Shown: one piece after another, positions 18,390-27,812 of the stretch | How the letters are laid out: every line of letters begins with the position of its first letter | Position numbering within the stretch: position 1 is the stretch's first letter | Source of the DNA: Paramuribaculum sp905193485 | GTDB lineage: Bacteria; Bacteroidota; Bacteroidia; Bacteroidales; Muribaculaceae | Assembly (NCBI GenBank): GCA_902472485.1 | Contig: CABROH010000002.1 | Span: 18,184 to 82,183, forward strand | Reading direction: 5' to 3' | DNA length: 64,000 nucleotides | Made by a program: the position numbers and the translations under genes | The notes under the pieces: generated by a model | The model's input: only the letters and a program-made list of their open reading frames with translations | Database searches by the model: none | Told to the model about the DNA's origin: nothing

Positions 18390-20714
18390 GTGGAAGAATA
18401 TCTTCAGAAACTCAACACACAACAACGCGACGCCGTTGTCTACACCGACGGCCCTGAACTCGTCATCGCCGGTGCCGGTTCGGGAAAGACCCGCGTGCTC
18501 ACTTACAAGATTGTGCATCTGCTTGAACTTGGCTATGAACCATGGCGCATCCTTGCCCTCACTTTCACCAACAAAGCAGCCCGTGAAATGCGTGAACGCA
18601 TAGAGCAACTTGTCGGAACAAAAATCGCGTCGCGACTGTGGATGGGCACATTCCACTCCATATTCTGCCGCATTTTACGACAGAACGCCGATCGCGTAGG
18701 CTACCGTTCAAACTTCACGATCTACGATGCCGCCGACAGCAAGTCGCTCGTAAAATCCATCATAAAGGACCTCGGATACGATGATAAGATCTATAAGCCC
18801 AATACCGTGCTCGGAGCTATTTCATCAGCTAAAAACGCACTGGTTTCACCGGAAAAATATGCGACATTGAAAGATGTGATGGAAGCTGACCGACAGGCCC
18901 GTCGGCCCGAAACATATCTGATATACCGCATCTACCGTGACCGCTGCGTCAGTTCCGGAGCGATGGACTTCGACGATCTGCTTTACTATACCAACGTGCT
19001 CATGCGCGACAATCCCGACATCCTGCATCATTATCAGGAATTCTTCCGCTATGTGCTTGTCGACGAATATCAGGATACGAATTTCGCCCAGCATGTCATA
19101 GTGTCGCAATTGTGCAATGCCGACGAACGCCTTTGCGTTGTAGGCGACGATGCGCAGAGCATCTATTCTTTCCGTGGCGCCAACATCAGCAACATTCTCA
19201 ATCTCCAGCGCGGCTATCCTTCATTGCGCATTTTCAAACTCGAACAGAACTATCGCTCGACACAAAACATCATCAACGCCGCCAACTCGCTCATCGAAAA
19301 AAACACCCAGCAGATTCGCAAAAAAGTATTTTCAAACAACGATATCGGTTCGCGCATAGAAGTTGTGCAAAGCTACAGCGACTTCGAGGAAGGGTATCTT
19401 GTCGCCAATCGTATATCGCAATTAAAGATGCGCACATCCGATTCTTTCGAGGATTTTGCCATACTCTATCGCACCAATGCGCAAAGCCGTGTACTTGAGG
19501 AATCACTCCGAAAACGCAATATACCATACCGTATCTACGGCGGTCTCTCGTTTTATCAGCGCAAAGAAGTGAAAGATGCCATAGCTTATTTCCGCATGGC
19601 GGTCAATCCTGACGACGACGAAGCTCTTCGCCGCATCATCAATTTTCCATCGAGAGGTATCGGCGACACGACCCTTAACAAGCTTGTTCGCGCTGCAATC
19701 GACGCCAAGGTGAGCATCTGGACCGTAATAAACGATCCGGAAGCCTTCAACACCGGATTCAACTCAGGCACACGGCGGAAAATTGAAGATTTCAGATCGT
19801 TGATCCAATCGTTTGTCAATGCTAATTCCGCCGGTGAAAACGCGGATACTCTGGCTCGGATGATTATCGAGCGTACGCATCTTCTTTCCATGCTCATCAA
19901 TGACAAGACACCGGAAAATCTGTCAAAACAGGAAAACCTCAACGAACTGCTGGCCGGTGTCAGGGAATTTATCGACAATCACACCGAGGAAGGCAACATG
20001 GCCATCAGCCTCAATGACTTTTTGAGCGACATATCTTTGTCCACCGATCAGGATTTAGACGATACCGACGGACAAGCCATGGAACGTGTGACTCTGATGA
20101 CCGTCCATGCTGCCAAAGGACTGGAATTCAACAATGTGTTTATCGTAGGCGTGGAAGAGGATCTGTTTCCATCGGCCATGTCAAACAATTCGCTCAGCGA
20201 GATTGAAGAGGAACGCCGACTGTTGTATGTCGCAATCACACGCGCCAGAAATTTCTGTATGATGAGCTATGCCTCAAGCCGCTATCGCAATGGAATGACA
20301 TGCACCACGTCTCCATCGAGATTCCTGCGTGATATTGACACACGCTATCTCAAACTGTCTACCGGCACATCGATTGCACCCGTGAAACGTCCGTTTGAGT
20401 CCTACGCCGAATCATATCACAATTCACCATCTCCTTCACGGTCACGGCAAAGCTTGAGTCCGACGACTCATGTTTCCACAGTTTCAGTACCATCACAGTC
20501 ATCAGCCAAAAGCAAAGCATCTGTTCCGGAAGGCTATCACACCGTTGATGAGGTGTCGGAAGGCATGTTCATCGAACACAACCGATTCGGCAAGGGTGTT
20601 ATAATGTCTATCGACACATCTCATCCCGATCCTCGTATTGTAGTCAATTTCAGCAATCTCGGCAGCCGTGTGCTACTGCTCAAATTCGCCCGTTTTTCAA
20701 TCATCCAATCCTGA
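18390..20714 (+). CDS. uvrD: UvrD/PcrA-type superfamily 1 DNA helicase
   Basis: A 774-residue 3'-5' DNA helicase of the UvrD/PcrA/Rep family, acting in nucleotide excision and mismatch repair and in removing protein roadblocks. Motifs read Walker A AGAGSGKTR near the N-terminus, LTFTNKAAREM (Ia), VDEYQDTN (II), GDDAQSIYSFRGA (III), QNYRST (IV), and MTVHAAKGLEFNNVFIVG with VAITRAR (V-VI). The last 60 residues form a Tudor-like module (EGMFIEHNRFGKGVI), which in PcrA/UvrD contacts RNA polymerase. The start is GTG: EEYLQKLNTQQRDAV follows directly as in relatives, and a -7 box sits just upstream. Confidence 0.96.
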   Translation: MEEYLQKLNTQQRDAVVYTDGPELVIAGAGSGKTRVLTYKIVHLLELGYEPWRILALTFTNKAAREMRERIEQLVGTKIASRLWMGTFHSIFCRILRQNADRVGYRSNFTIYDAADSKSLVKSIIKDLGYDDKIYKPNTVLGAISSAKNALVSPEKYATLKDVMEADRQARRPETYLIYRIYRDRCVSSGAMDFDDLLYYTNVLMRDNPDILHHYQEFFRYVLVDEYQDTNFAQHVIVSQLCNADERLCVVGDDAQSIYSFRGANISNILNLQRGYPSLRIFKLEQNYRSTQNIINAANSLIEKNTQQIRKKVFSNNDIGSRIEVVQSYSDFEEGYLVANRISQLKMRTSDSFEDFAILYRTNAQSRVLEESLRKRNIPYRIYGGLSFYQRKEVKDAIAYFRMAVNPDDDEALRRIINFPSRGIGDTTLNKLVRAAIDAKVSIWTVINDPEAFNTGFNSGTRRKIEDFRSLIQSFVNANSAGENADTLARMIIERTHLLSMLINDKTPENLSKQENLNELLAGVREFIDNHTEEGNMAISLNDFLSDISLSTDQDLDDTDGQAMERVTLMTVHAAKGLEFNNVFIVGVEEDLFPSAMSNNSLSEIEEERRLLYVAITRARNFCMMSYASSRYRNGMTCTTSPSRFLRDIDTRYLKLSTGTSIAPVKRPFESYAESYHNSPSPSRSRQSLSPTTHVSTVSVPSQSSAKSKASVPEGYHTVDEVSEGMFIEHNRFGKGVIMSIDTSHPDPRIVVNFSNLGSRVLLLKFARFSIIQS

Positions 20715-20725
20715 CCTCAAATCCG

Positions 20726-21856
20726 ATGAAAGAGTCGCAATTGCCCACACCATATTACATTGTCTACGAATCACGCCTGCGTCACAATCTGAATCTTATA
20801 GATTCGGTCCGTCACCGCGCAGGGGTCGAAATCATCATGGCTTTCAAAGCCAACTCACTGTGGCGCGCGTTTGGCCCGATCCGTGAGATGGGCTTTCACT
20901 TCACAGCATCCTCACTCAACGAACTACAGCTTGGCAACAAACATCTGCAATGCAAAGCCCACAGCTACTGTCCGGCCTACACCGAACAGACAATCGACAG
21001 TTTTCTTGCAGGGTCGTCACACATCACATTCAACTCGCTGAGCCAATTTAAACGATTCGCATCCCGCGCGACAGCCGCCGGAGTGAGTCCGGGACTACGT
21101 GTCAATCCGCAATGTTCGGTAATCGAGACAGACATCTACAATCCGGCTCTCCCCGGCTCACGCTTCGGCGTCACGCGCGACATGATCGACGAAAAGCTGC
21201 CCGACGGAATCGAAGGGCTTCATTTTCATGCATTATGTGAGTCATCATCAACCGATCTCGAGCGTGTGCTTGCGTCATTTGAAGAACAATTCGGTGAATT
21301 CCTTCCACATCTCAAATGGGTCAATATGGGAGGCGGCCACCTCATGACACGCAAAGGTTATGATGTGGATCACCTTGTCAATCTGCTCAAAAATTTCCGC
21401 CAGCGACATCCCAATCTGAATGTGATTCTTGAGCCGGGGAGCGCTTTCACCTGGCAAACCGGCGATCTTGTCACTTCGGTGGTTGATATCGTAAAAAATC
21501 AGGGGGTGGCCACAGCAATTATAGACGCATCGTTTGCCTGCCATATGCCTGACTGCCTCGAAATGCCATACCGACCCACAATTACTGAAAGCGTTGACGA
21601 CAATCCTTCACTACCCACCTACAGAATGGGCGGCAACTCATGCCTGAGCGGCGATTATTGCGGCCCATGGAGTTTCGCACAGCCGCTAAAAGCCGGACAG
21701 CGCCTGCGTTTCGAGGACATGAATCACTACACTACTGTCAAAACAAACATGTTCAACGGCATCCAACATCCCGACATCGTATGGTGTGACGCCGATGGTG
21801 AATGCAGCTATCTGCGTCGATTCACCTTTGCCGACTATGAATCGCGGATGTCATAG
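20726..21856 (+). CDS. nspC: carboxynorspermidine decarboxylase
   Basis: A 376-residue fold-III PLP decarboxylase of the NspC group, which makes norspermidine or spermidine from the carboxylated precursor in the alternative polyamine route common in gut Bacteroidota. The PLP lysine is probably Lys41 in IIMAFKANSLW. The NspC-like HFHALCESSSTDLE block, the glycine-rich NMGGGH phosphate-binding loop, EPGSA and the substrate Cys region CLSGDYCGPW are all present. The partner carboxynorspermidine synthase is not in this window. It starts 11 bp after the helicase stop, so it is probably in the same transcript. Confidence 0.93.
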   Translation: MKESQLPTPYYIVYESRLRHNLNLIDSVRHRAGVEIIMAFKANSLWRAFGPIREMGFHFTASSLNELQLGNKHLQCKAHSYCPAYTEQTIDSFLAGSSHITFNSLSQFKRFASRATAAGVSPGLRVNPQCSVIETDIYNPALPGSRFGVTRDMIDEKLPDGIEGLHFHALCESSSTDLERVLASFEEQFGEFLPHLKWVNMGGGHLMTRKGYDVDHLVNLLKNFRQRHPNLNVILEPGSAFTWQTGDLVTSVVDIVKNQGVATAIIDASFACHMPDCLEMPYRPTITESVDDNPSLPTYRMGGNSCLSGDYCGPWSFAQPLKAGQRLRFEDMNHYTTVKTNMFNGIQHPDIVWCDADGECSYLRRFTFADYESRMS

Positions 21857-21906
21857 AAACTGATTCCGCGTTCCACTATCCGCCACCATTCCAAAACATA
21901 ATAGCA

Positions 21907-22905
21907 ATGCCCAGATATTCAATTATAATACCGGTTTACAACCGCATTGATGAAGTGGATGATCTGCTCAGCAGCCTCACACGACAGACAATGACCGATT
22001 TCGAAGTGATAATTGTGGAGGATGGCTCCACATTGCCGTGCAGGCAAACGGTTGAGAAATATGCCGGCAAAATCGACGTACACTATTATTTCAAAAATAA
22101 TGAAGGCCGCTCCATAGCCAGAAACTATGGCATCGAACGTTCAAAAGGAAACTATCTTATCTTTTTTGACAGCGACTGCGTCATTCCAGCCGACTATTTC
22201 GCGATACTCGACGCACATCTTTCATCCAATCCACTTGACGCATTCGGCGGTCCCGACGCAGCCCACGAATCCTTTAGCCCTACCCAGAAAGCGATCAGTT
22301 TTGCGATGACCTCGTTTCTGACAACAGGAGGCATACGCGGCGGCAAGATGCAGATGGAAAAATTTGTCCCACGCTCCTTTAACATGGGTTATTCCCGCAA
22401 AGTATATGACCGTGTCGGTGGATTCCGCGAAATGTTTTCGGAGGATATCGACATGAGCACCCGCATACGTCAGGCCGGTTTTTCAATCGGACTAATCCGC
22501 GATGCCGCCGTATATCATAAACGCCGCATCGACTTTCGTAAATTCTGGCGTCAGGTTCACGTATTCGGTCGCTCGCGAATCACCCTAAAACTCCTTTACC
22601 CGGATTCGCTCAAACTCGTGCACATGCTCCCGGCATTAGCCGTCATCACAGGTATTGTGCTTGTGGCACTCGGAATCTTTGCTTCTCCGTGGTGGCTTTT
22701 ACCCATCGGCATCTATCTTGTGGCTCTGTTCGCAGCCGCTCTAATATCGACAAAATCATTCGGCATCGCCCTGCGTGCCATACCGGCGTCGGTCGTGCAG
22801 ATAGTCGGCTATGGCACCGGTTTTATCCGCGCATACTTCACAAAAATAATTCTTGGACGCGGCCGCGACATCAACGAAGAGATAGCCGCACGCAAAGGGA
22901 AATAG
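21907..22905 (+). CDS. family 2 glycosyltransferase with C-terminal membrane helices
   Basis: A 332-residue inverting GT-A glycosyltransferase. The N-terminal nucleotide-binding fold starts with IIIPVYNRIDEV. The metal-binding DXD motif is FFDSDC near residues 87-92, and the acceptor-side ED motif is in FSEDIDMSTRIRQ. Two or three hydrophobic segments at about 240-310 would anchor the enzyme on the cytoplasmic face of the inner membrane. The sugar and acceptor are unknown; glycolipid or surface-polysaccharide synthesis is likely. It lies 50 bp after nspC and 2 bp before radC, so the grouping looks operonic rather than pathway-based. Confidence 0.9.
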   Translation: MPRYSIIIPVYNRIDEVDDLLSSLTRQTMTDFEVIIVEDGSTLPCRQTVEKYAGKIDVHYYFKNNEGRSIARNYGIERSKGNYLIFFDSDCVIPADYFAILDAHLSSNPLDAFGGPDAAHESFSPTQKAISFAMTSFLTTGGIRGGKMQMEKFVPRSFNMGYSRKVYDRVGGFREMFSEDIDMSTRIRQAGFSIGLIRDAAVYHKRRIDFRKFWRQVHVFGRSRITLKLLYPDSLKLVHMLPALAVITGIVLVALGIFASPWWLLPIGIYLVALFAAALISTKSFGIALRAIPASVVQIVGYGTGFIRAYFTKIILGRGRDINEEIAARKGK

Positions 22906-22907
22906 CC

Positions 22908-23639
22908 ATGAACAACGACAGACAGAGCAAACATCACTCCGCACCTATTGCCTCCGCCCGACGCATCGCAGACCTGAGCGACGATGACAAACCGCGTGAA
23001 AAAGCACTACGCAACGGCATCCGTTCCCTATCAGACACAGAGCTCCTCGCCATCCTGCTTGGCGGCGGCATCCCTGGGAAATCCGTCATCGAACTCAGCC
23101 GTGAACTTTACGACATCAGCAACCGTTCGTTGAGCGATCTCGCCCGCATGTCGGTGCGCGACATGTGTAAACGCATAGCCGGTATCGGCCCGGCCAAGGC
23201 CATCACTGTCGCCGCAGCTCTTGAGCTTGGTGCCCGACGGAAAGATCTGAAAGTCGAAACGCGGCCACGCATACGCTCATCGGCCGACGCTTATGAATTG
23301 ATCCGCAACGCTATTCAGGATCTCGCCACGGAAGAATTCTGGATCATCATGCTATCACGGGCCAACATGGTCATCGCGACCACATGCATCAGCAGCGGCG
23401 GCACAGCAGCGACGGTAGTGGATCCGAAAATCATCATGAAACTCGCCATAGAACATCTTGCCTCTTCAATAATTCTCGTGCACAACCATCCTTCCGGCAA
23501 TCTGAAACCATCTGTCCAGGACGACGATCTGACCCAAAAAATCAAATCCGGAGGTCAACTACTCGACATCAACGTGCTTGACCATCTCATCATAGCGACG
23601 ACCGGATATTACTCCTATGCCGACGAATCACGCATTTGA
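22908..23639 (+). CDS. radC: RadC/UPF0758 JAMM-domain protein
   Basis: The 243-residue protein has the N-terminal RadC helical region with a helix-hairpin-helix (RIAGIGPAKAITVAAALELGAR) and a C-terminal MPN/JAMM metalloprotease-like domain with HNHPSGNLKPSVQDD supplying the zinc-binding His, His and Asp. Family members are called DNA repair protein RadC, but that role is not firmly established. I chose the ATG two bp after the glycosyltransferase stop. A longer reading frame from 22689 would overlap that gene by 217 bp with unrelated sequence. Confidence 0.93.
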   Translation: MNNDRQSKHHSAPIASARRIADLSDDDKPREKALRNGIRSLSDTELLAILLGGGIPGKSVIELSRELYDISNRSLSDLARMSVRDMCKRIAGIGPAKAITVAAALELGARRKDLKVETRPRIRSSADAYELIRNAIQDLATEEFWIIMLSRANMVIATTCISSGGTAATVVDPKIIMKLAIEHLASSIILVHNHPSGNLKPSVQDDDLTQKIKSGGQLLDINVLDHLIIATTGYYSYADESRI

Positions 23640-23687
23640 CGACAGCCCAACTACCCTTCCCTATTTACTACGTGGCAGACAACACAC

Positions 23688-23725
23688 GCAGACGACGATG
23701 TAGCTCATGCCACGCCGCCGTCTGC
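23688..23725. terminator. hairpin between convergent genes (possible bidirectional terminator)
   Basis: Arms 23688-23697 and 23716-23725 pair over 9 of 10 positions (one A-C mismatch) with an 18-nt loop. A second small hairpin, ATCCGG and CCGGAT at 23741-23760, follows. Both lie between the convergent radC and SPFH genes. Neither has a strong T-tract. Confidence 0.4.
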
Positions 23726-23771
23726 ACATACTATTCGATTATCCGGGTAAAATACCGGATGCGTTGCGTAA

Positions 23772-24746
23772 CTATTTGTTGAATATTTCTTTGATGGATC
23801 CGATCGAACTGAGCACTCCGGTTGCTTCATACGGGATATAGACCGTCTTGCTGTCTTTACCTTCAACCATCTCACCAAGCGTTTCAATATATTTCATCGC
23901 AAGCATATAGGATGCCGGATTGGTATTGGATGCGGCTACAGCCTCACTCACACGACGGATTGCCTCAGCCTCGGCCTCAGCCTCAAGAATTTTTGCCCGG
24001 GCCTGACCTTCGGCACGAAGTATCTCCGATTGCTTGGCAGCCTCGGCCTGATTTATTTTTGATTGTTTTTCGCCCTCTGAACGCAGGATGAGGGATTTTT
24101 TCTCACCTTCGGCATTAAGGATTTCGGCACGACGGTTACGCTCGGCCTGCATCTGTTTCTCCATGGCCTCACGCACACTTTCCGGAGGAGTGATATCCTG
24201 TAGTTCCACACGATTAACCTTCACACCCCACTTATTGGTAGCTTCATCAAGTATGGCCTGCAATTTGGCATTGATCGTATCACGAGATGTCAATGTTTCG
24301 TCGAGTTCCATCTCACCGATAACATTGCGAAGCGAAGTCTGCGTAAGTTTTTCAATCGCGTTTGGCAGATTGTCGATCTCATATACTGATTTCTTCGGAT
24401 CCACGATCTGAAAATAAAGCAACGCATTGATTTCGGTCGTTACATTATCCTTTGTGATCACCTGCTGCGAGGGAAAATCATATACCTGTTCGCGGAGGTC
24501 GATGACACTCGTCGTCGACACACGCACATACGATCGATTGCCTACATGCTCGATACGGCGGGTATAGACCACCTTGGGCTTGTCGATAAACGGCCAGATT
24601 ATATTGAGTCCGGCGGGCAAAACGCTGTGAAAGCGACCCAGACGTTCGATCACACGTGTCTCAGATTGTGGCACCACCTTGACGGCATTAGAAACGATGA
24701 TGATGGCCAAAAGCAACAACACACCGAGAATAATCCAAACTTCCAT
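23772..24746 (-). CDS. qmcA: SPFH/band-7 (stomatin-like, QmcA-type) membrane protein
   Basis: A 324-residue stomatin-family protein. An N-terminal membrane helix (residues 3-23) is followed by the SPFH domain (VVPQSETRVIERLGRF...). A long charged coiled coil rich in Ala, Glu and Lys spans roughly 190-270, and a short C-terminal tail follows. Such proteins oligomerise into cage-like membrane microdomains and are linked to FtsH-type membrane protein quality control. The gene follows an NfeD gene (72-bp gap), the conserved partner arrangement for this family, so the two probably act together. Confidence 0.94.
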   Translation of the reverse strand: MEVWIILGVLLLLAIIIVSNAVKVVPQSETRVIERLGRFHSVLPAGLNIIWPFIDKPKVVYTRRIEHVGNRSYVRVSTTSVIDLREQVYDFPSQQVITKDNVTTEINALLYFQIVDPKKSVYEIDNLPNAIEKLTQTSLRNVIGEMELDETLTSRDTINAKLQAILDEATNKWGVKVNRVELQDITPPESVREAMEKQMQAERNRRAEILNAEGEKKSLILRSEGEKQSKINQAEAAKQSEILRAEGQARAKILEAEAEAEAIRRVSEAVAASNTNPASYMLAMKYIETLGEMVEGKDSKTVYIPYEATGVLSSIGSIKEIFNK

Positions 24747-24818
24747 AATTAAGTTGTTTTTTAATTGTTTATAATAAAGTACATTTAATAATTTTCACGG
24801 GATATCCCGCACATACTC

Positions 24819-25289
24819 TCACTTGCCGACAGGACGCACGATAAGGATAATACTGTCGTAGCCTGTCACCTCAACCAATTGATTTTCGGCAAGAGGCTGA
24901 CCGTCGGCGGTACGCACTCCCCAACGGTCACCATCGATTTTCATGCGCCCGCATGAGACGTCAGAGTCCACGGATTCGACACGGCCACGACGTCCGATAA
25001 GAGCATCCATATTGCTTGCGCCGTCGGATTGTGGAGAGAACAGACGGTTATAGCGTTGCATCAATTTCGGCACAAACAACAGAGTGCCCACCATCGCCAC
25101 GGCGCATATGATAAGCTGCACCTCGATACCGCCTCCGCACAATGCGCCGACAAATCCGGCCATCGCACCCAGAGCCATGCAGAGCGCGATACCCGATGAA
25201 GTGAAAATTTCTATAATCACAAGTGCGACGGCTATTATGAGCCATATCGACCACATTGGCATTAAAAGATCCATATCAATCTGAAACAA
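24819..25289 (-). CDS. NfeD-family membrane protein
   Basis: 156 residues: three or four hydrophobic helices in the first 75 residues (WSIWLIIAVALVIIEIFTSSG, then glycine-rich helices), followed by a C-terminal OB-fold (residues about 95-156, DALIGRRGRVES...VEVTGYDSIILIV). This is the short NfeD type without a ClpP-like protease domain. NfeD proteins pair with SPFH proteins, and the stomatin-like gene is immediately downstream. Upstream, the PCMD lipoprotein gene ends only 20 bp away, so read-through from that cluster is possible. Internal ATGs at residues 6, 10 or 12 are alternative starts. Confidence 0.92.
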   Translation of the reverse strand: MFQIDMDLLMPMWSIWLIIAVALVIIEIFTSSGIALCMALGAMAGFVGALCGGGIEVQLIICAVAMVGTLLFVPKLMQRYNRLFSPQSDGASNMDALIGRRGRVESVDSDVSCGRMKIDGDRWGVRTADGQPLAENQLVEVTGYDSIILIVRPVGK

Positions 25290-25309
25290 TCTGTTTGTAA
25301 ACTTATCGG

Positions 25310-26938
25310 TTAATAATCATAAATCAGTTCATAACTCTCGATATAAAGAGTCGCCCCGCGTCCGCCGGTGAAATAATCTCCGTATTTCGATGCCGACGCA
25401 GTTACAAGAATATAAGTAGGTATGCGGTCTGTCGCAACATAATCCAGCGGGATCTCGACATCGATATAGTCGCTTATCGTCGAACCGCAAGTATATTCGC
25501 CGTAAGCGATGACACCGGCATCGTTACGATCAAACAACTTGCGATTGTTGGGATTTGTCCGGATTTCGTAAGGTGTATCCCAATCTCCGAGAGAGCACCA
25601 CACGATACACGTATCGGGTTCGCCCTTCATATACTGGAAGTTGGGATTGGACCTACTGCAATCGGTGATTGGCGCGGTGATGTATTTCAGACGTGCACGA
25701 AGTTTGGTCGGTCGTTGTGTAAAGGGACGGCCGAAATCGAGGATACCGTTTGTTCCGTCGATCTTCACGAAATCGCCCGCAAAAAGATTGCCGGCCGCCA
25801 GTTTTCCGAGAACCGACACACCCACAAATTTAGTTTCAAGCACGGCTCCGGCATATCCGGTTGAAGAGGACGGACTGGAAAGCGGTACGGTATTACTTTG
25901 CCCTAATGTTGTCGCGCCACGATTGCCTGTCGACCAGAACGAGGTGCCGTCAGCTGCCCACGGATTCCACACTTTTCCGTCCATATGCCACTGAGTGAAA
26001 TTACTGTTTGGCAATTCGACGATATCTCCGGTCGTGAAATCTATCTCCACCGAATGGTCTTCATCGCTTGTGGCGCGTGCGACATAATCGGTCTGCGATT
26101 CAAGATGTATCAGTCGCCCCACAAAACTGCCTCCATCATGCGTGATCCATTCGTCTGGAACTACAATCCATTCATCGGAATCTGCTCGCCGGTATTCGAA
26201 ACCATTGGTTTTTCCGACCTCAGCATTGGCATAAAGCCATGCGACATTGGTCCAGGCATCGATTCGTTCCAATTCGACACTCACTTCGGTTTGCATGACC
26301 GTAATGATCCATTCGGTATCGCGGCCAAACTCACTTACCGACACTTTTACCGGATCGGAAAAATCGACATGCTGCCCGACAATGTCGGGAGTCATCACAC
26401 CAAGAGGACCGGACAATTTCAACGTTCGCACCAAAATATTATCGAGCGGCTGAGCCATAGGCACGGAAGCCGTGACAGTATGGTTTTCCACATCAATCCG
26501 CGACGTGCCGATCTGTGAGGCGATGGTGAAATATCGTTCGATATTCTGAGTGGCCGAAATGGTCCATTCAAACACGCGATCATATCGTTCGAGCTTGAAT
26601 GCGACAGGCTCCGTCAGGTCAAGAGGATGCTCAAACACCTCCGGATCAAGGCATGTGGTGCCTTCTGAAAAAGTGATATCCTCCACCTTGACATTACGGA
26701 TATCGGCCCATTCGGTCAACTCCATGGAAATGGACCGGTTCACAGAATCGATACGGACACCTCCGTCAAGCAACGCATGACCGTCGGCATCAACGTTCTC
26801 GACGATCACTGAATCGACCGATGGCATCACCCATGGATAGGGTAGATCATTAGATATACATGCGGCGAAAAAAGCCGTTGCCGCAATGGCAAGCGTCAAG
26901 CGAATTTTTGACTTTCTATATTTATTAAATGTGTACAC
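25310..26938 (-). CDS. PCMD-domain surface lipoprotein
   Basis: A 542-residue lipoprotein: lipobox ending at Cys27 (TAFFAAC), then two similar beta-sandwich repeats (compare DLTEPVAFKLERYDRVFEWTI with DFSDPVKVSVSEFGRDTEWII), a fibronectin-like segment around residues 225-300, and a C-terminal PCMD domain (putative carbohydrate metabolism domain) beginning LPNSNFTQWHMDGKVWNPW. PCMD proteins are common in Bacteroidales surface lipoproteins; no activity is established, and glycan binding is a guess. It is the last gene of a four-gene cluster. Its start overlaps the end of the upstream barrel gene by 14 bp, implying translational coupling. Confidence 0.85.
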   Translation of the reverse strand: MYTFNKYRKSKIRLTLAIAATAFFAACISNDLPYPWVMPSVDSVIVENVDADGHALLDGGVRIDSVNRSISMELTEWADIRNVKVEDITFSEGTTCLDPEVFEHPLDLTEPVAFKLERYDRVFEWTISATQNIERYFTIASQIGTSRIDVENHTVTASVPMAQPLDNILVRTLKLSGPLGVMTPDIVGQHVDFSDPVKVSVSEFGRDTEWIITVMQTEVSVELERIDAWTNVAWLYANAEVGKTNGFEYRRADSDEWIVVPDEWITHDGGSFVGRLIHLESQTDYVARATSDEDHSVEIDFTTGDIVELPNSNFTQWHMDGKVWNPWAADGTSFWSTGNRGATTLGQSNTVPLSSPSSSTGYAGAVLETKFVGVSVLGKLAAGNLFAGDFVKIDGTNGILDFGRPFTQRPTKLRARLKYITAPITDCSRSNPNFQYMKGEPDTCIVWCSLGDWDTPYEIRTNPNNRKLFDRNDAGVIAYGEYTCGSTISDYIDVEIPLDYVATDRIPTYILVTASASKYGDYFTGGRGATLYIESYELIYDY

Positions 26939-27806
26939 CGATTCCGAAATTAATATTGAACAAATTGAATCTGAAATTAGCTCCGCTGCTGAACCGTGAA
27001 CCTTCCTCCACGCCGTCTGTCACTTGCTTTTCGTTGCGAAGATGCACGCCGAACACGCCGAACGACACATTGAAACTTACATTTTCGAGAATAAACATAC
27101 ATAGCCCCGGACTGAAATTCAGAGCCACTTCTGTAAGATCTGTGCTCGTGTCACGCAATTTGCCGTCGTAGGGACGCTTGAATCGCGACGAACCGCTGCC
27201 GAATGACAGACAGGCCTCATTGAACACGGCGAACCGTTTTGCACGTCCCAATCCTACATAATTGCGATAAAATACGCCAATGGAATATTTCGAGGAGTAG
27301 TAGCTTATGTCATGAATGTCAAAGCTGAGGTCATCACCCATATTCACAGCAAGATGTCCGAGATCAGCCTCCTGACGTGTATAATCGAATTTTATGCCGA
27401 CAGCCTGATTGTCGCGGAAGAAATATGACACTGCCGGACGAAGGGCATATTGCTTGCCTTTGAAATCAAAATCCTCGACGGCCTGAAACAATTCCACATC
27501 ATCGGCGTCGAACTCGCCATAGGATGCCATAAGGCCGAACGACCACTGCTTGCGCGGAATGAAAAGATAATTGAACAGTCCGCGGTCGTATCGGCCAAAG
27601 TTGCGTTCGCGAAGCACCAGATTGACGGTATCATTGCCGACAATCACTTTCTCATCCATTTCCGGATGGTGGGGACGGCCCTTGACAATACGCTTGGCTG
27701 ATTGTCCGCTGCTACTGATAGCGATAGTATCGGCTTTATCCTGAGCCGAAGCGGCGGCAATAACAAATGCCGCGAGTGCTGAAAATATTAGTCGTTTCAT
27801 GCTCAT
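26925..27806 (-). CDS. outer-membrane beta-barrel protein, paralogue B
   Basis: A 293-residue protein with a signal peptide (cut after AAASA, about residue 21), a roughly 60-residue linker with a proline/histidine/acidic segment, then about ten amphipathic strands ending in an aromatic-rich C-terminus (FRFNLFNINFGIGVHI). I do not recognise a named family. It is clearly related to the neighbouring upstream barrel: shared blocks include FIPRKQWSFG, FFRDNQAVGIKFDY, FYRNYVGLG and FNEACLSFG. It begins 6 bp after that gene, with an AAAGGA ribosome-binding-like stretch before the ATG. A role as outer-membrane anchor or export partner for the adjacent lipoproteins is inference. Confidence 0.75.
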   Translation of the reverse strand: MSMKRLIFSALAAFVIAAASAQDKADTIAISSSGQSAKRIVKGRPHHPEMDEKVIVGNDTVNLVLRERNFGRYDRGLFNYLFIPRKQWSFGLMASYGEFDADDVELFQAVEDFDFKGKQYALRPAVSYFFRDNQAVGIKFDYTRQEADLGHLAVNMGDDLSFDIHDISYYSSKYSIGVFYRNYVGLGRAKRFAVFNEACLSFGSGSSRFKRPYDGKLRDTSTDLTEVALNFSPGLCMFILENVSFNVSFGVFGVHLRNEKQVTDGVEEGSRFSSGANFRFNLFNINFGIGVHI

Positions 27807-27812
27807 GATCCT

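Noticed and set aside
22689..22907. Longer start for the RadC protein
   Set aside because: The extra 73 residues overlap the glycosyltransferase and match nothing in RadC; the ATG at 22908 fits the family N-terminus.
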